This document shows, in pieces, positions 8,272 to 16,666 of a stretch of DNA of 64,000 nucleotides (positions within the stretch are counted from its first letter, which is position 1; each line of letters starts with the position of its first letter). This DNA comes from Novosphingobium sp. PP1Y. GTDB taxonomy: Bacteria; Pseudomonadota; Alphaproteobacteria; Sphingomonadales; Sphingomonadaceae. The notes under the pieces were generated by a model, which did no database searches, had not been told where the DNA came from, and saw only the letters and a program-made list of their open reading frames with translations. The translations under genes and the position numbers were made by a program. Where the stretch lies: NCBI RefSeq assembly GCF_000253255.1, contig NC_015579.1, positions 1 through 64,000 of the forward strand. The letters are read 5' to 3'.

Positions 8272-8661
8272 ATGACCGTATCCCCCGAACCGGTCTGGAT
8301 TGAGGCCGAATTAGCGCTGGCTATCCATGACCGTCAATTGGCCGAACACGGTGGCCCCATCGGCCTCCGTGATGCTTCGGCGCTCGAATCCACCTTGGCG
8401 CGACCGCGCAATCAGTGGGCATACGGTGAAACCGATCCATGTTCGCTGGCGGCGGCGTATGCCTTTGGCCTCGCTCGCAACCATCCCTTCGCCGACGGCA
8501 ACAAGCGGACGGCATGGGTGCTCGCTCGCCTTTTCCTCGCCTTGAACGATGTCCAAATCGCATTCACACCCGAAGGCGCAATTGAGATGGTCCTGCAATT
8601 GGCTGCAGGAAAACTGGAACAAGCCGAAGTAGCGGTTTGGTTCGCGGAGAGAAGGGTGTGA
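8272..8661 (+). CDS. doc: Doc-type toxin (Fic/Doc family, death on curing)
   Basis: 129 residues. The Fic/Doc motif HPFADGNKRTA is intact (about residues 65-75), with the Doc N-terminus VWIEAELALAIHDRQLAEHG and GLRDASALESTLARP. Doc toxins phosphorylate elongation factor EF-Tu and arrest translation; plasmid-borne pairs kill plasmid-free daughter cells. The gene starts one base after the antitoxin stop, so the two are translated together. All key residues look present, so it is likely functional. Confidence 0.92.
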   Translation: MTVSPEPVWIEAELALAIHDRQLAEHGGPIGLRDASALESTLARPRNQWAYGETDPCSLAAAYAFGLARNHPFADGNKRTAWVLARLFLALNDVQIAFTPEGAIEMVLQLAAGKLEQAEVAVWFAERRV

Positions 8662-8777
8662 CCGACCCTTACTGGCCGTTCAAGTGCCAATTCTCGCTCA
8701 TCACGAACAGACTGACCGCTACTCACAGTCTGCTGCCGCAAGGCAGGATCTGACTTACTTTGAGGGGACGGTTCGCC

Positions 8778-9539
8778 CTAAGGCCGCCGACGCGGCTCTT
8801 CGACTGCCAGTCGCTTCGCAGTTCTCAACGTCTGGATGACGAAGAAGACAACCAACAATGCACCGATCCCGCCGACGACCAGGTCAAACCAGGTCAGCGC
8901 TCCGAACAGCACCGGCTGCGATCCGGCGGCAATCATCGCCATGGTGAGCACGATCAGGAACACCCGCAGTTCGGTCGGCCCTGCATATGCATAGGACAGC
9001 TTCATTTCGCCCAGCACCCGGACGAGCAGAAAGGCATGGATCGAAAGAAGGAGATAGCCCGCTAATGCCACCAGTGCGACTTCCAACTGGACATAACGAC
9101 TGAGCCCGATACCCACGACGATTAGCGTGGTCGCAAGACCGTCGCAGCTGTGGTCGAGGAAATAGCCGTAGCGCGGTCTCTCTATTTTCCGGTAGCGGGC
9201 TAGGCTTCCGTCCATGGAATCGCCGAACCAGTGGATGAAATACCCGGCGATCGAGATCCATAACCAGCTGTCACCAAGATTGCTCAGGATATATCCGCTG
9301 AAGATTACGAATGCTCCGAGCATCCCAATCGCTGTCAGAATATCGGGAACCACCCAACGCGGCATGCATGCGCAAAGGCGATTGAGAAGTCTGCGCTCGG
9401 CCCGTGCGAGGAGATTCTCCTGAATGCGATCGATCGGACTGGCATTGATACTCTTCTGGTTCGACACGGGCGCTCCTGTGAATTTGGGCACCGAAACCTG
9501 CTTATGTCCGGGCATCGGACCGGGTAGGGTTTCGATCAA
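8778..9539 (-). CDS. CDP-alcohol phosphatidyltransferase family membrane protein
   Basis: 253 residues. The family motif is intact: DGSLARYRKIERPRYGYFLD followed by HSCD, giving D-G-x2-A-R-x8-G-x3-D-x3-D. Several hydrophobic segments surround it (about residues 65-90, 95-110, 130-175, 190-235). These enzymes transfer a phosphatidyl or related phosphate group from a CDP-alcohol to an acceptor alcohol in the inner membrane. The substrate cannot be told from sequence. It is a single-gene unit between toxin-antitoxin genes with no obvious partner. Confidence 0.85.
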   Translation of the reverse strand: MIETLPGPMPGHKQVSVPKFTGAPVSNQKSINASPIDRIQENLLARAERRLLNRLCACMPRWVVPDILTAIGMLGAFVIFSGYILSNLGDSWLWISIAGYFIHWFGDSMDGSLARYRKIERPRYGYFLDHSCDGLATTLIVVGIGLSRYVQLEVALVALAGYLLLSIHAFLLVRVLGEMKLSYAYAGPTELRVFLIVLTMAMIAAGSQPVLFGALTWFDLVVGGIGALLVVFFVIQTLRTAKRLAVEEPRRRP

Positions 9540-9631
9540 GACAAGCTGGTCTATCCCGATTGCGTCCCCCGGTGAGACGAGACCAGTTCAGGTATCTTGT
9601 GGCTGAAACGGTCAGCCGTGCAATGTTAATT

Positions 9632-9895
9632 CTAAGCCGCCCTTAGTCCTGGTCCGGCAGAGCAGCAACTGCATCGTGGGTGCCGACCCATATACGCGAT
9701 CGAGGCGAAGGGTCTGTTGACTTTGGGCGGCTTTTTGCCCGGCCCTCGCTTGCGGATGGTCTTCGCCAATTCAGGAAATGCCTCGGCAAACGGGCGCGCG
9801 GCGCCGATCTGCTCGGCGGTCAGCTCCGGATTGTCCGAGGCCGCATCCGTGTCGGCCTGGGTATACATCCGTGCGGTCACGGCAGCAGGCTCCAT
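9632..9895 (-). pseudogene. Decayed BrnA-like (DUF4415) antitoxin
   Basis: The frame from the ATG at 9895 encodes the BrnA middle region: DNPELTAEQIGAARPFAEAF, then PELAKTIRKRGPGKKPPKV. The next expected block, TLRLD, lies in another frame right after PKV, so one base has been lost near 9720. The final BrnA helix (normally around GWQTRIN) cannot be found. BrnA antitoxins bind DNA and the RelE-like toxin BrnT. The copy looks dead. The upstream toxin remnant overlaps its start. Confidence 0.6.
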
Positions 9896-10010
9896 CCATT
9901 CTTGCTCACGGGCCGAGCAGAGATGGTCGAGAGACCTTCAGCACCAAGTGTAGCAAAAATCACGACGAGCACACCGTCCAGTTCACCTTGATGTGCAGGC
10001 AAGCTATTTG
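9880..10010 (-). pseudogene. BrnT-like toxin remnant
   Basis: Immediately before the BrnA-like frame, the - strand encodes GELDGVLVVIFATLGAEGLS and TISARPVSKNG. This resembles the C-terminal strands of BrnT (G-x-L-x-G-x-L-V-V-V-x-F ... I-S-A-R-x-A). No start or N-terminal half is recognisable upstream, so this is a 3' fragment of a lost brnT gene. From 10011 to 10380 no gene is seen; the stretch has GC-rich dyads such as GAGGCG/CGCCTC around 10268-10294. Confidence 0.45.
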
Positions 10011-10380
10011 TTACTACATTTTGTGAAGGGGCAGGACCCGCAAATCCCGGGCTGACCTTGGACATGGCCGGAACACTCGAAACGGCGCCTTTGTCCACTT
10101 GCCGTCGTTAACGGGTTACCTTGCAAGCCTGGTATGACAATCTGAAATACGGGCTCGTCGGTGGCAAACCGCCTTCTAAGGCAGAGCACCGCCCTCGCTT
10201 CCATTGCGCTGATCCTTGGTCCTGCCGATGGCCTGACGCCATCAACCCGTAAAGGGTCCGCTACGCGAGGCGTGCGGCCTTGAGGCTGCGCCTCTGCGGT
10301 GATTGCGGCCACCGCCCGGACGCATCGGGCGCCTGTCGCGCGGAGGAACGGTCCTCCGCCTCAGAGCAGGAGCCGCAGCA

Positions 10381-10545
10381 ATGTCTCTCGATCAAGCCCA
10401 GGCCTTCGCATTCAGTCTTTCACGCTCCCTCATGACTGTGATCGTCATCTTTCGCGCTGGAGACGGCACACATGCCGTGGTTCCATCAAATGAGTTTGAG
10501 GGTGACGCTGACATCGTTGCCGAAATCGATCCTTTCGACTGCTGA
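10381..10545 (+). CDS. Small hypothetical protein (54 aa)
   Basis: The ATG at 10381 has AGGAG 8 bases upstream, a good ribosome-binding site. The product begins MSLDQAQAFAFSLSRSLMTV and ends in an acidic tail (DADIVAEIDPFDC). No known domain was recognised. The clear start signal and co-direction with the next membrane-protein gene support it as real, but the length leaves doubt. Confidence 0.5.
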   Translation: MSLDQAQAFAFSLSRSLMTVIVIFRAGDGTHAVVPSNEFEGDADIVAEIDPFDC

Positions 10546-10685
10546 CGAGGCGTCCTGACTTTCGGGGCGACGGTCGGCCCGATTTTAGCTCCCGAAAATC
10601 AATGCTTTCGCTTATGCCACCCAAGTGCGCCGAGGTGGTGGTGGATGGCGCGACCGTTGGAAATGTCCTTACGGAGCGTACCATC

Positions 10686-11129
10686 ATGATCATCCTTACC
10701 ATCTTTGCATCGATTGCAGTCATCAGCATCCTGTGCTGGCTGATGTTCACCCAGGCCGTTTATGCTTTGCCGGTATCCCTTGGCGTGAGCGCCGGAATGC
10801 TGGCACATGATTCTGGTACCGGCACCCTTAGTGCCATCTTGATTGGCCTCATGACCGCAGGCTTAACTCTGTTCGTCATGCAGTTTCTTCTGCTCGTTCT
10901 ATCTTCGACCTGGCTTCGGCTAATTGTCTTGACCGCTTTCGTCATGCCTGCAGCGATTGCAGGATATTGCGCGACCTATGGCATCGTGCAGCACTTCGTG
11001 GCACCGCCGTTCTGGCAGACCGCCATTTCGCTGATTGGTGGGGCCGCGGTCTGCACCGCAGCCTTCGTCCGCTTCACGGATATGGTCGCTGCCCGGGTCA
11101 TCGGTTCGGACGGACATCCAGACTCGTAA
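10686..11129 (+). CDS. Hypothetical membrane protein
   Basis: 147 residues from the ATG at 10686, with GGAG 9 bases upstream. Four hydrophobic segments are visible (about residues 2-22, 35-60, 64-90, 100-125), and the C-terminus is short and polar (SDGHPDS). It is an integral inner-membrane protein of unknown function. It follows the 54-residue gene by 140 bases on the same strand. The earlier in-frame ATG at 10602 has no ribosome-binding site. Confidence 0.6.
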   Translation: MIILTIFASIAVISILCWLMFTQAVYALPVSLGVSAGMLAHDSGTGTLSAILIGLMTAGLTLFVMQFLLLVLSSTWLRLIVLTAFVMPAAIAGYCATYGIVQHFVAPPFWQTAISLIGGAAVCTAAFVRFTDMVAARVIGSDGHPDS

Positions 11130-11706
11130 TTATCGCAGATCAGGCCCCGTGCGATCATCGGCAGATCCGGTGCGCCTGCGTGGTCGTCCAGTCAAGAAAA
11201 TCGGGGACGTCTGCACAATTCCAGCATGGAAGGGCCGGAGCACGCGATCAAGGGTATCGGTCGAACCCCTGACGGCAATTTTGGGCGCAGGTCTGAATGC
11301 CACAATGGAGGACTGCAGATCACCGTAAGGATGTCGGGCCGGAATGAAGGGGCAACCCGACGGCCGGTGTCTGGTAGGCTGTACGGGTACCCAAGTTGGC
11401 GACGTCTGATGATCGGATGCGTAAGGCCACGTTCTTCCTGGATTGGCTGAAGCACCGAACCGCTCACAAGCGGCCTCGTCAATGGCTGATCTGGCCGAAG
11501 ACCGGCTGACGCCTCGATCGCCTGAAGCGCAACAGCGGCGTTGCAACTTTCATCCCCTGGGCTTGCGCCCATTCCTCGCGAGGCAAGAAAGCCGCGCCTT
11601 TGCTGTCAGGCCCTGACGGGTGCGCCGTCGATCGCCTCCGGCCCGTCACATGCCATCGAGGCCGCAATGGTGCGGGCTCGAAGCACAAACATCCAGGAGT
11701 TATGAC
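11130..11706. other. Intergenic stretch without a convincing gene
   Basis: No frame in these 577 bases has a recognisable product; the longer open frames on the - strand are Arg/Pro-rich shadows. The last 130 bases hold dyads: CCTCGCGAGG at 11574-11583, and TGACGGG at 11614-11620 against CCCGTCA at 11642-11648. They precede the first DUF736 gene and may be part of its leader. Confidence 0.5.
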
Positions 11707-12033
11707 ATGGCTACCATCGGCACCTTCAAGAAGACCGGCACCAACGAGTTCACCGGCGAAATCATCACCCTCAGCGTCCAGGCCAAGGGCGTGCGCATCA
11801 TTCCGGAGGCCAAGGCCAACGGCGAAAACGCCCCCAGCCACCGGGTCTTCGTCGGCCGCGCGGAAATCGGTGCCGCCTGGACCAAGCGTTCGAACGAAGG
11901 TCGCGAATACCTGGGCCTCAAGCTCGATGATCCCAGCTTCACCGCTCCGATCTTCGCCAACCTGTTCGACGATGAGGACGGTGAGAGCTACAGCCTGATC
12001 TGGTCTCGCCCGAGCCGCCGCAACAGCGACTGA
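11707..12033 (+). CDS. DUF736 family protein (first copy)
   Basis: 108 residues from the ATG at 11707 (MATIGTFKKTGTNEFTGEI). The family shape is intact: a small beta-rich protein with an ENAPSHRVFVGRAEIGAAW centre and a YLGLKLDDPSFTAPIFANL end. DUF736 genes are hallmarks of plasmids and conjugative elements in Sphingomonadales and Rhizobiales, but their function is unknown. A second, divergent copy lies at 15604-15936. Confidence 0.9.
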   Translation: MATIGTFKKTGTNEFTGEIITLSVQAKGVRIIPEAKANGENAPSHRVFVGRAEIGAAWTKRSNEGREYLGLKLDDPSFTAPIFANLFDDEDGESYSLIWSRPSRRNSD

Positions 12034-12225
12034 GCTCGGATGACAGCCCCGCCCGGATGATCCGGGCGGGGCAATTCATTGTTTGCAAAGACAGACTTGA
12101 TGGAAACGGCGAACCCACAACCGGACTGAAATTTGCCCAAAGATGGGAATGTCCTGCCGGAATCTTGGAATACACCAGAGCACGCCAGGATGCGAAGCTG
12201 CAGGCTCGATCACGCGGGAGCGAGC

Positions 12226-13039
12226 ATGGCGCAAGACAGCGGGCAGGGGACTGGTCTTCGCGATCTCGACTTCGCTGGCTTCGCACAGGAATTTCTTCGC
12301 CGCAATCCCGCCTACGTGCATGATTATCAGAAGGTCATGCGGGCCCGGACTGCTCCAGGCGCACATATTGTAATGGAGGAGATGGCCCACCCTTGGGGCC
12401 TGAGCTTTTCCCTGTCCACCGCTGGTTTGCGCTGATCGCGAGCCGGCCCTCTGGCGTCCTGACCTTCTCCCCTCGACCGTCATACTGGACGCTGCACCTG
12501 CAGGGGCCGGAAACGCTCCTCCACTCGACCCCGATCATTGGCCGCATGTTCTCAATGACCGTTTGTTGTCGGATGGCCGGCACCTTGTTCTTGGCGATGA
12601 GGGCGGATCTCACAGCCTGTGGCTGCGCGAGACTGACCGCGGCAAGCCGCTAGCCTATGTCGTTCCGCGTGATGACGGAATAGAACTGCGCAGCCGTGCG
12701 ACACAGCGATTGGAGCAGCGCTTGTCGGGCGTTCCACCGGATCGATGTCCGGGCCAATTTCGCCCAACGCACTTTCAGGCGCGGCGCCTTACACTGCTCC
12801 TTCGCATCCTCGACATGCTACATGGGGAAAGGCAATCGCGGCCCAGCACCCATGAGATTGCCCGCCAATTGGTCTACCCACGCCTGGCAATTGGTCGCGG
12901 CGCCGAATGGAAGGCATCGCCTGAACGCCGCCGCACCCAGCGCCTCATCGAGGAAGCGCGATCCTTCATGAACGGGCGCTATCGCTCCTTGCTGAAGGGC
13001 AAGCTCGCCGGTGCGACAAAAACCTCCGGCCCCAAATAG
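12226..13039 (+). pseudogene. DUF6499/DUF2285 protein interrupted by a frameshift
   Basis: The ATG at 12226 has GGGAG just upstream and starts a DUF6499-like domain (FAQEFLRRNPAYVHDYQKVM). After AHPWGLSF the protein continues in the +1 frame as ADREPALWRPDLLPSTVILD, then DPDHWPHVLNDRLLSDGRHL. It ends in DUF2285 (FQARRLTLLLRILDM, AEWKASPERRRTQRLI, SFMNGRYRSLL). Removing one T from the run at 12406-12409 restores a single frame of about 270 residues. Such proteins are thought to be DNA-binding regulators of plasmid or integrative-element genes. A homopolymer sequencing error is the main alternative to real loss. Confidence 0.7.
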
Positions 13040-13130
13040 CCGCTCCCCCGAGCCAGACGAACTCCGCGAATGTGCGCCAGTCCGTTCCACACCGCCCTGC
13101 AACGGGTCGGCCACGCCCGGGAGTACTTTC

Positions 13131-13388
13131 ATGACCCAAACTGCCGCCAACTCCGGCCCGCGTTACCTTCGGACACCCGATGCTGCGAAGCTGCTCGGGC
13201 TGTCGCCGCGCACTCTCGAAAAGCACCGTTGCTACGGCACTGGTCCCGTCTACCGACGGCTTGGCGGCCGGGTGGTCTACGCTCTCGACGATATCGAAGC
13301 CTGGGTCGCCCTTGGCACGCGTCGCTCCACCTCGGACCCGGACGTCGGTACCGTTCACCCTGCCAGGCGCCGTCCGGCCGAAGGGTGA
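13131..13388 (+). CDS. Helix-turn-helix DNA-binding protein (MerR/AlpA-like)
   Basis: 85 residues from the ATG at 13131, with GGGAG 7 bases upstream. RTPDAAKLLGLSPRTLEKHR is followed by the wing YRRLGGRVVYALDDIEAWV, the winged helix of excisionase/AlpA-like proteins. These genes usually sit directly before repA on RPA-type plasmids, as here, where the stop overlaps the repA start region. It probably regulates repA or the adjacent transfer genes. Confidence 0.85.
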   Translation: MTQTAANSGPRYLRTPDAAKLLGLSPRTLEKHRCYGTGPVYRRLGGRVVYALDDIEAWVALGTRRSTSDPDVGTVHPARRRPAEG

Positions 13389-13393
13389 CACGC

Positions 13394-14275
13394 GTGGGCG
13401 CTTCAACCAACCCGCGTTCGCTTCCCGACATGGGCAGGCAACTCGAGCTGTTCCGTCCGGGGCCTGCGACCATTGCGCCGCGTGATGCGCAGGACCTGAT
13501 GACCTGGCCGTTCTTCAGTCTGGCCAAGTCCAGGCGGGTAAAGCCGATAGACTTCCGGATGGGCGAGACCTGGATTTCCGTCGAAGCCGTACCCGAACAC
13601 GGCATGGCGACGATCTGGGACGCTGACATTCTGATCTGGGCGGCGAGCCAATTGATCGAGGCGCGCAATGCCGGGCGACCGACCTCGCGCATCGTGGCTG
13701 CAACACCACATGCCATTCTGACATATATCGGCCGCGGAACCGGGCGCGACAATTACGACCGATTGAAGGCGGCGTTCGATCGCCTGCAGTCGACTACGGT
13801 GGCAACGTCGATCCGTCAGCAGCATCAGCGACGGCGTCACCGATTCTCCTGGATCAACGAATGGCAGGAGCAACTCGATCTGAACGGCAAGCCGCTCGGT
13901 CTGCAAATGATCCTGCCGGACTGGTTCTACGCCGGTGTGCTTGAGAGGGGGCTCGTCCTGTCGATCGACCGGGCCTATTTTGGCCTGACGGGAGGGCTGG
14001 AGCGCTGGCTTTATCGCGTCGTGCGCAAGCATGGCGGTCGCCAATCCCAGGGGTGGAGCTTTGACTTCGAGCACCTCTACCTGAAATCCGGCAGCCTTTC
14101 GCCGATGAAGCGGTTCGCGTTCGAACTGCGAGCCATCGTCGAACGTCAATCGCTCCCCGGCTACGTCCTGTCGATCGACAAGGCGTTCCGGCGTGAGCGT
14201 CTGAGCTTTGTTCCCGCACCGGTCGATACCTTCGAAGCAGCCGTGCGGCGCCTCAACCTCCCTGCCTGTGGATAA
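13394..14275 (+). CDS. repA: Replication initiator protein A (RPA family)
   Basis: About 293 residues. The GTG at 13394 is favoured because AAGGG lies 8 bases upstream; GTG at 13385 and ATG at 13430 are alternatives. Strongly conserved RPA blocks are present: LMTWPFFSLAKSRRVKPIDF, ATIWDADILIWAASQLIEAR, HRFSWINEWQEQL and GGLERWLYRVVRKHGG. RPA proteins bind iterons to start plasmid replication. The stop codon lies inside a DnaA box, and three iterons follow at once. This gene is the strongest sign that the window is plasmid DNA. Confidence 0.93.
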   Translation: MGASTNPRSLPDMGRQLELFRPGPATIAPRDAQDLMTWPFFSLAKSRRVKPIDFRMGETWISVEAVPEHGMATIWDADILIWAASQLIEARNAGRPTSRIVAATPHAILTYIGRGTGRDNYDRLKAAFDRLQSTTVATSIRQQHQRRRHRFSWINEWQEQLDLNGKPLGLQMILPDWFYAGVLERGLVLSIDRAYFGLTGGLERWLYRVVRKHGGRQSQGWSFDFEHLYLKSGSLSPMKRFAFELRAIVERQSLPGYVLSIDKAFRRERLSFVPAPVDTFEAAVRRLNLPACG

Positions 14276-14465
14276 GCGCCATGAGACTCGTCCTATCAGG
14301 AACCGTCGGACTCGTCCTATCGGGAACCCGAGACTCGTCCTATCAGGAACTGCAGGGGTGCGAAAAGCCGCAGAATTCTGCGGTAAATGGAGGCCCCTCT
14401 AACTATCCTAACATTACAGAATCCTACGGATTCTTTCTAACCGTCTGCGCGCCTGTGGATTTCGC
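14267..14465. other. oriV: Probable origin of vegetative replication (oriV)
   Basis: Directly after repA come, in order: a perfect DnaA box (TGTGGATAA, 14267-14275), three iterons (14285-14350), a perfect palindrome CCGCAGAATTCTGCGG (14368-14383), a local A+T-rich stretch, a 7-base dyad AGAATCC/GGATTCT (14418-14434) and a second near-match DnaA box (TGTGGATTT, from 14454). This is the layout of an iteron-type plasmid origin. The function is inferred from architecture and the neighbouring initiator. Confidence 0.75.
14285..14350 (+). repeat. Three direct repeats (iterons)
   Basis: The 19-base unit GACTCGTCCTATCRGGAAC occurs at 14285-14303, 14309-14327 and 14332-14350, with spacings of 24 and 23 bases. 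The middle copy differs by one base (A to G). Spacing of about two helical turns puts all copies on one face of the DNA, as expected for RepA binding. Confidence 0.85.
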
Positions 14466-14495
14466 GGCGGTCTGCGCATGCCTGGGAGGCTGCGC

Positions 14496-15017
14496 ATGAC
14501 AGGCCTTGGAACACGCGATATCGACTTTACGCCGTTCGCCCGCGCGTTTGCCAAACAGGCGCTCACCGAGGTGCAATTGACCTGGATCGAGAAGCGCTGC
14601 GAGCAATGGCTGCGCTTCGGGCGCGTCGCCGGTGAGCAGATCGTGAGCCGCCACACCTGCACGAAGACGTTCCGGCCGGGCGCGGTCTTTGCGCTCATGC
14701 GCTGGACCGCCATCGACTATGGAACGCTTCACTCGCGCATCGATATCGTGCAGGCGCTCGCGCGCGGCGAGGCCTTTACCACGGTGCCCTTCGTGCGCCC
14801 CGGCGGCGAGCTTCTGCTCAGCGTGACCGGTTGGCCGAAGGTCGAGAAGGTCCTGCGCGCTATCGACGCGGTGGAAGCCGCTGGCGTCGATCCATGCGAT
14901 GCATCGCCTGATCATTGGCGTCATGTCTCGGCAAGGATTGCGGTCGGCGCGCAGCCTCGCCTTTACGGGAAGGATCGGCACGAAGCCTGGCTCAAGCGCA
15001 AGGCTCTCGGCCTATGA
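14496..15017 (+). CDS. DUF2840 domain-containing protein
   Basis: 173 residues from the ATG at 14496, preceded by GGGAGG at 6 bases. VQLTWIEKRCEQWLRFGR, then FALMRWTAIDYGTLHSRIDI and PFVRPGGELLLSVTGWPKVE identify DUF2840. The family is always found with TraF, DUF736 and DUF3363 genes in these plasmids; its job is unknown, presumably in transfer. The stop overlaps the traF start (ATGA). Confidence 0.9.
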   Translation: MTGLGTRDIDFTPFARAFAKQALTEVQLTWIEKRCEQWLRFGRVAGEQIVSRHTCTKTFRPGAVFALMRWTAIDYGTLHSRIDIVQALARGEAFTTVPFVRPGGELLLSVTGWPKVEKVLRAIDAVEAAGVDPCDASPDHWRHVSARIAVGAQPRLYGKDRHEAWLKRKALGL

Positions 15018-15613
15018 CACGCCGCCGATACTTCATTCTGACTCTTTTCCTTGCCGGTGGACTGGGGGGCAGCTTCGCGACGGTCGCCTGGCTCGATCCG
15101 CGTCCACGTCTCATCTGGAACGCGAGCGCCAGCGCGCCCATCGGCCTCTATCGCCTGCAGGTCGGCAATCAGGCCGCACGCGGCGACCTGGTCGCGATCA
15201 TGCCGCCTCGTGATCTGGCACAGCAGATGGCCAAGCGGCGCTACCTGGCAAACGGCATGCCCATGTTGAAACGCATCGCGGCGCTGCCTGGGCAGACGGT
15301 GTGCCGCCACGGTGCAAATGTCAGCATCGACGGCGCGCGCGTTGCCGTTGCTCATCCGCGCGATCGAAGCGGTCGGCCCCTGCCGGTGTGGCGTGGTTGC
15401 CATATTGTTCTTGCGCAGCAACTCTTCGTCATCAATGCCGTGCCCGACAGCTTCGACAGCCGCTATTTCGGGCCGATCCCGGATGCCGGCCTCATTGGCC
15501 GCGCGCAGCCTCTCTTCACCCGCGACGCCCCCGACGAGCCACCCGTTTGGCGTGGACTCGGTCATTCGACCGCTTCTCCAACCGCCACAAAGGATCACTC
15601 CCCATGCAGATAG
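15014..15613 (+). CDS. traF: TraF-type S26C signal peptidase
   Basis: 199 residues, with ATG at 15014 overlapping the previous stop. An N-terminal membrane anchor (RYFILTLFLAGGLGGSFATV) precedes the Ser region ASAPIGLYRL and the Lys region MLKRIAALPGQTVC, the Ser-Lys dyad of the LepB/TraF clan. In RP4 the homologue matures and cyclises the TrbC pilin. A trbC gene is present at 43441-43773, so the pair can work together although far apart. It overlaps the next gene by 10 bases. Confidence 0.9.
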   Translation: MTRRRYFILTLFLAGGLGGSFATVAWLDPRPRLIWNASASAPIGLYRLQVGNQAARGDLVAIMPPRDLAQQMAKRRYLANGMPMLKRIAALPGQTVCRHGANVSIDGARVAVAHPRDRSGRPLPVWRGCHIVLAQQLFVINAVPDSFDSRYFGPIPDAGLIGRAQPLFTRDAPDEPPVWRGLGHSTASPTATKDHSPCR

Positions 15614-15936
15614 GTCGATTCCGCAAAACCGCCGACGGCTTTGAAGGCCGCATCACATCGGTCATGATCGATGTTTCGGTTTGTCTGGTTCCTGCGCCGG
15701 ACACGGGCGCGGAAAACGCACCGCAGCGGTGTGTGCTCTGCGGGAATTCTGAATCCGGCATCGAAATTGGCGCGGGTTGGGATCGCACCGGCGAGCGCGC
15801 AGGCGCCTACATCGCCTTGCAGCTCGACGATCCGCAATTTGCACATCCCCTGCGCGCCAACCTGCTGCGATCGGGGCAAGCCGCCGGCGATCATGTCCTG
15901 CTCTGGTCGCGGCCTGCCTCGCGCGAAAACCGCTAA
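15604..15936 (+). CDS. DUF736 family protein (second copy)
   Basis: 110 residues from the ATG at 15604. MQIGRFRKTADGFEGRITSV, GAENAPQRCVLCGN and YIALQLDDPQFAHPLRANLL show the family shape of the first copy at 11707, but the two are clearly divergent. It overlaps traF by 10 bases, so it belongs to the transfer operon, whereas the first copy stands alone. Confidence 0.88.
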   Translation: MQIGRFRKTADGFEGRITSVMIDVSVCLVPAPDTGAENAPQRCVLCGNSESGIEIGAGWDRTGERAGAYIALQLDDPQFAHPLRANLLRSGQAAGDHVLLWSRPASRENR

Positions 15937-15940
15937 GCCC

Positions 15941-16666
15941 ATGCACACGTCGTTCTCGGGCATGCGAGCCTGCGCAGCATGGCTGTCGGCGGCAGCTTGT
16001 CTTGCCGGTGCATCGTTGTGCGCAGAACCGCAACTGGTCCGGGCGCAGGACAGCCGCGAAGCTGGCGATGGCAGACCCGCTCCCGATGTGGACCCGGTGC
16101 AGCCTAAAGTATCCGCCGTTGCCGAAGCCTCGCGCCGCTTCGCCATTCCGACAAGCTGGATCCGTGCGGTCATGCACACCGAGAGCCGGGGTAATCCGCG
16201 CGCTATCTCTCCGGCGGGCGCCATGGGGCTGATGCAGATCATGCCCGGCACCTGGGCCGAACTGACGGCGCGATTCGATCTTGGTTCCGATCCCTTCGAT
16301 GCGCGCGCCAGCATCCATGCCGGCGCCGCTTACTTGCGCATGATGCTCGATCGGTACGGTGATCTCGGCACAGCACTGGCCGCATACAATGCCGGTCCGG
16401 GACGCGTTGACGCCTACCTGGCAGGACGTCGTCCGCTACCCCGCGAGACTGTCGCCTACGTCGCCGACACCACCCGCATGATCAGCGGGGAGGGCGTTTC
16501 ACTGGCTGCACTGCATCCTGCCGCAACGCCGATTCCCTGGCGCACTTCGAAGCTGTTCGCGACGCAAGCCGAAGTGCCTGTTTCCATTGAAAACGCAACA
16601 ACAGACGCTGCATTTCCCCTTTCAAACCCGCTCTTCATTCCTCTTTCCGGAGAACATCGGCCATGA
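15941..16666 (+). CDS. Lytic transglycosylase (SLT domain)
   Basis: 241 residues with a signal-like N-terminus (CAAWLSAAACLAGASLCAEP). The SLT domain spans about residues 55-165: the catalytic Glu in HTESRGNPRAIS, GAMGLMQIMPGTW, and AALAAYNAGPGRVDAYL. Such enzymes open peptidoglycan so the mating channel can assemble; this is the VirB1-type function of the system. It lies 4 bases after DUF736 and before the relaxase. Confidence 0.92.
   Translation: MHTSFSGMRACAAWLSAAACLAGASLCAEPQLVRAQDSREAGDGRPAPDVDPVQPKVSAVAEASRRFAIPTSWIRAVMHTESRGNPRAISPAGAMGLMQIMPGTWAELTARFDLGSDPFDARASIHAGAAYLRMMLDRYGDLGTALAAYNAGPGRVDAYLAGRRPLPRETVAYVADTTRMISGEGVSLAALHPAATPIPWRTSKLFATQAEVPVSIENATTDAAFPLSNPLFIPLSGEHRP

Noticed and set aside
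11130..11546. 138-codon - strand frame
   Set aside because: Arg/Pro/Ser-rich composition without a domain and no start signal; treated as non-coding.
14285..14350. CRISPR array
   Set aside because: Only three 19-base repeats with 4-5-base gaps and no spacers; position after repA and a DnaA box fit iterons.
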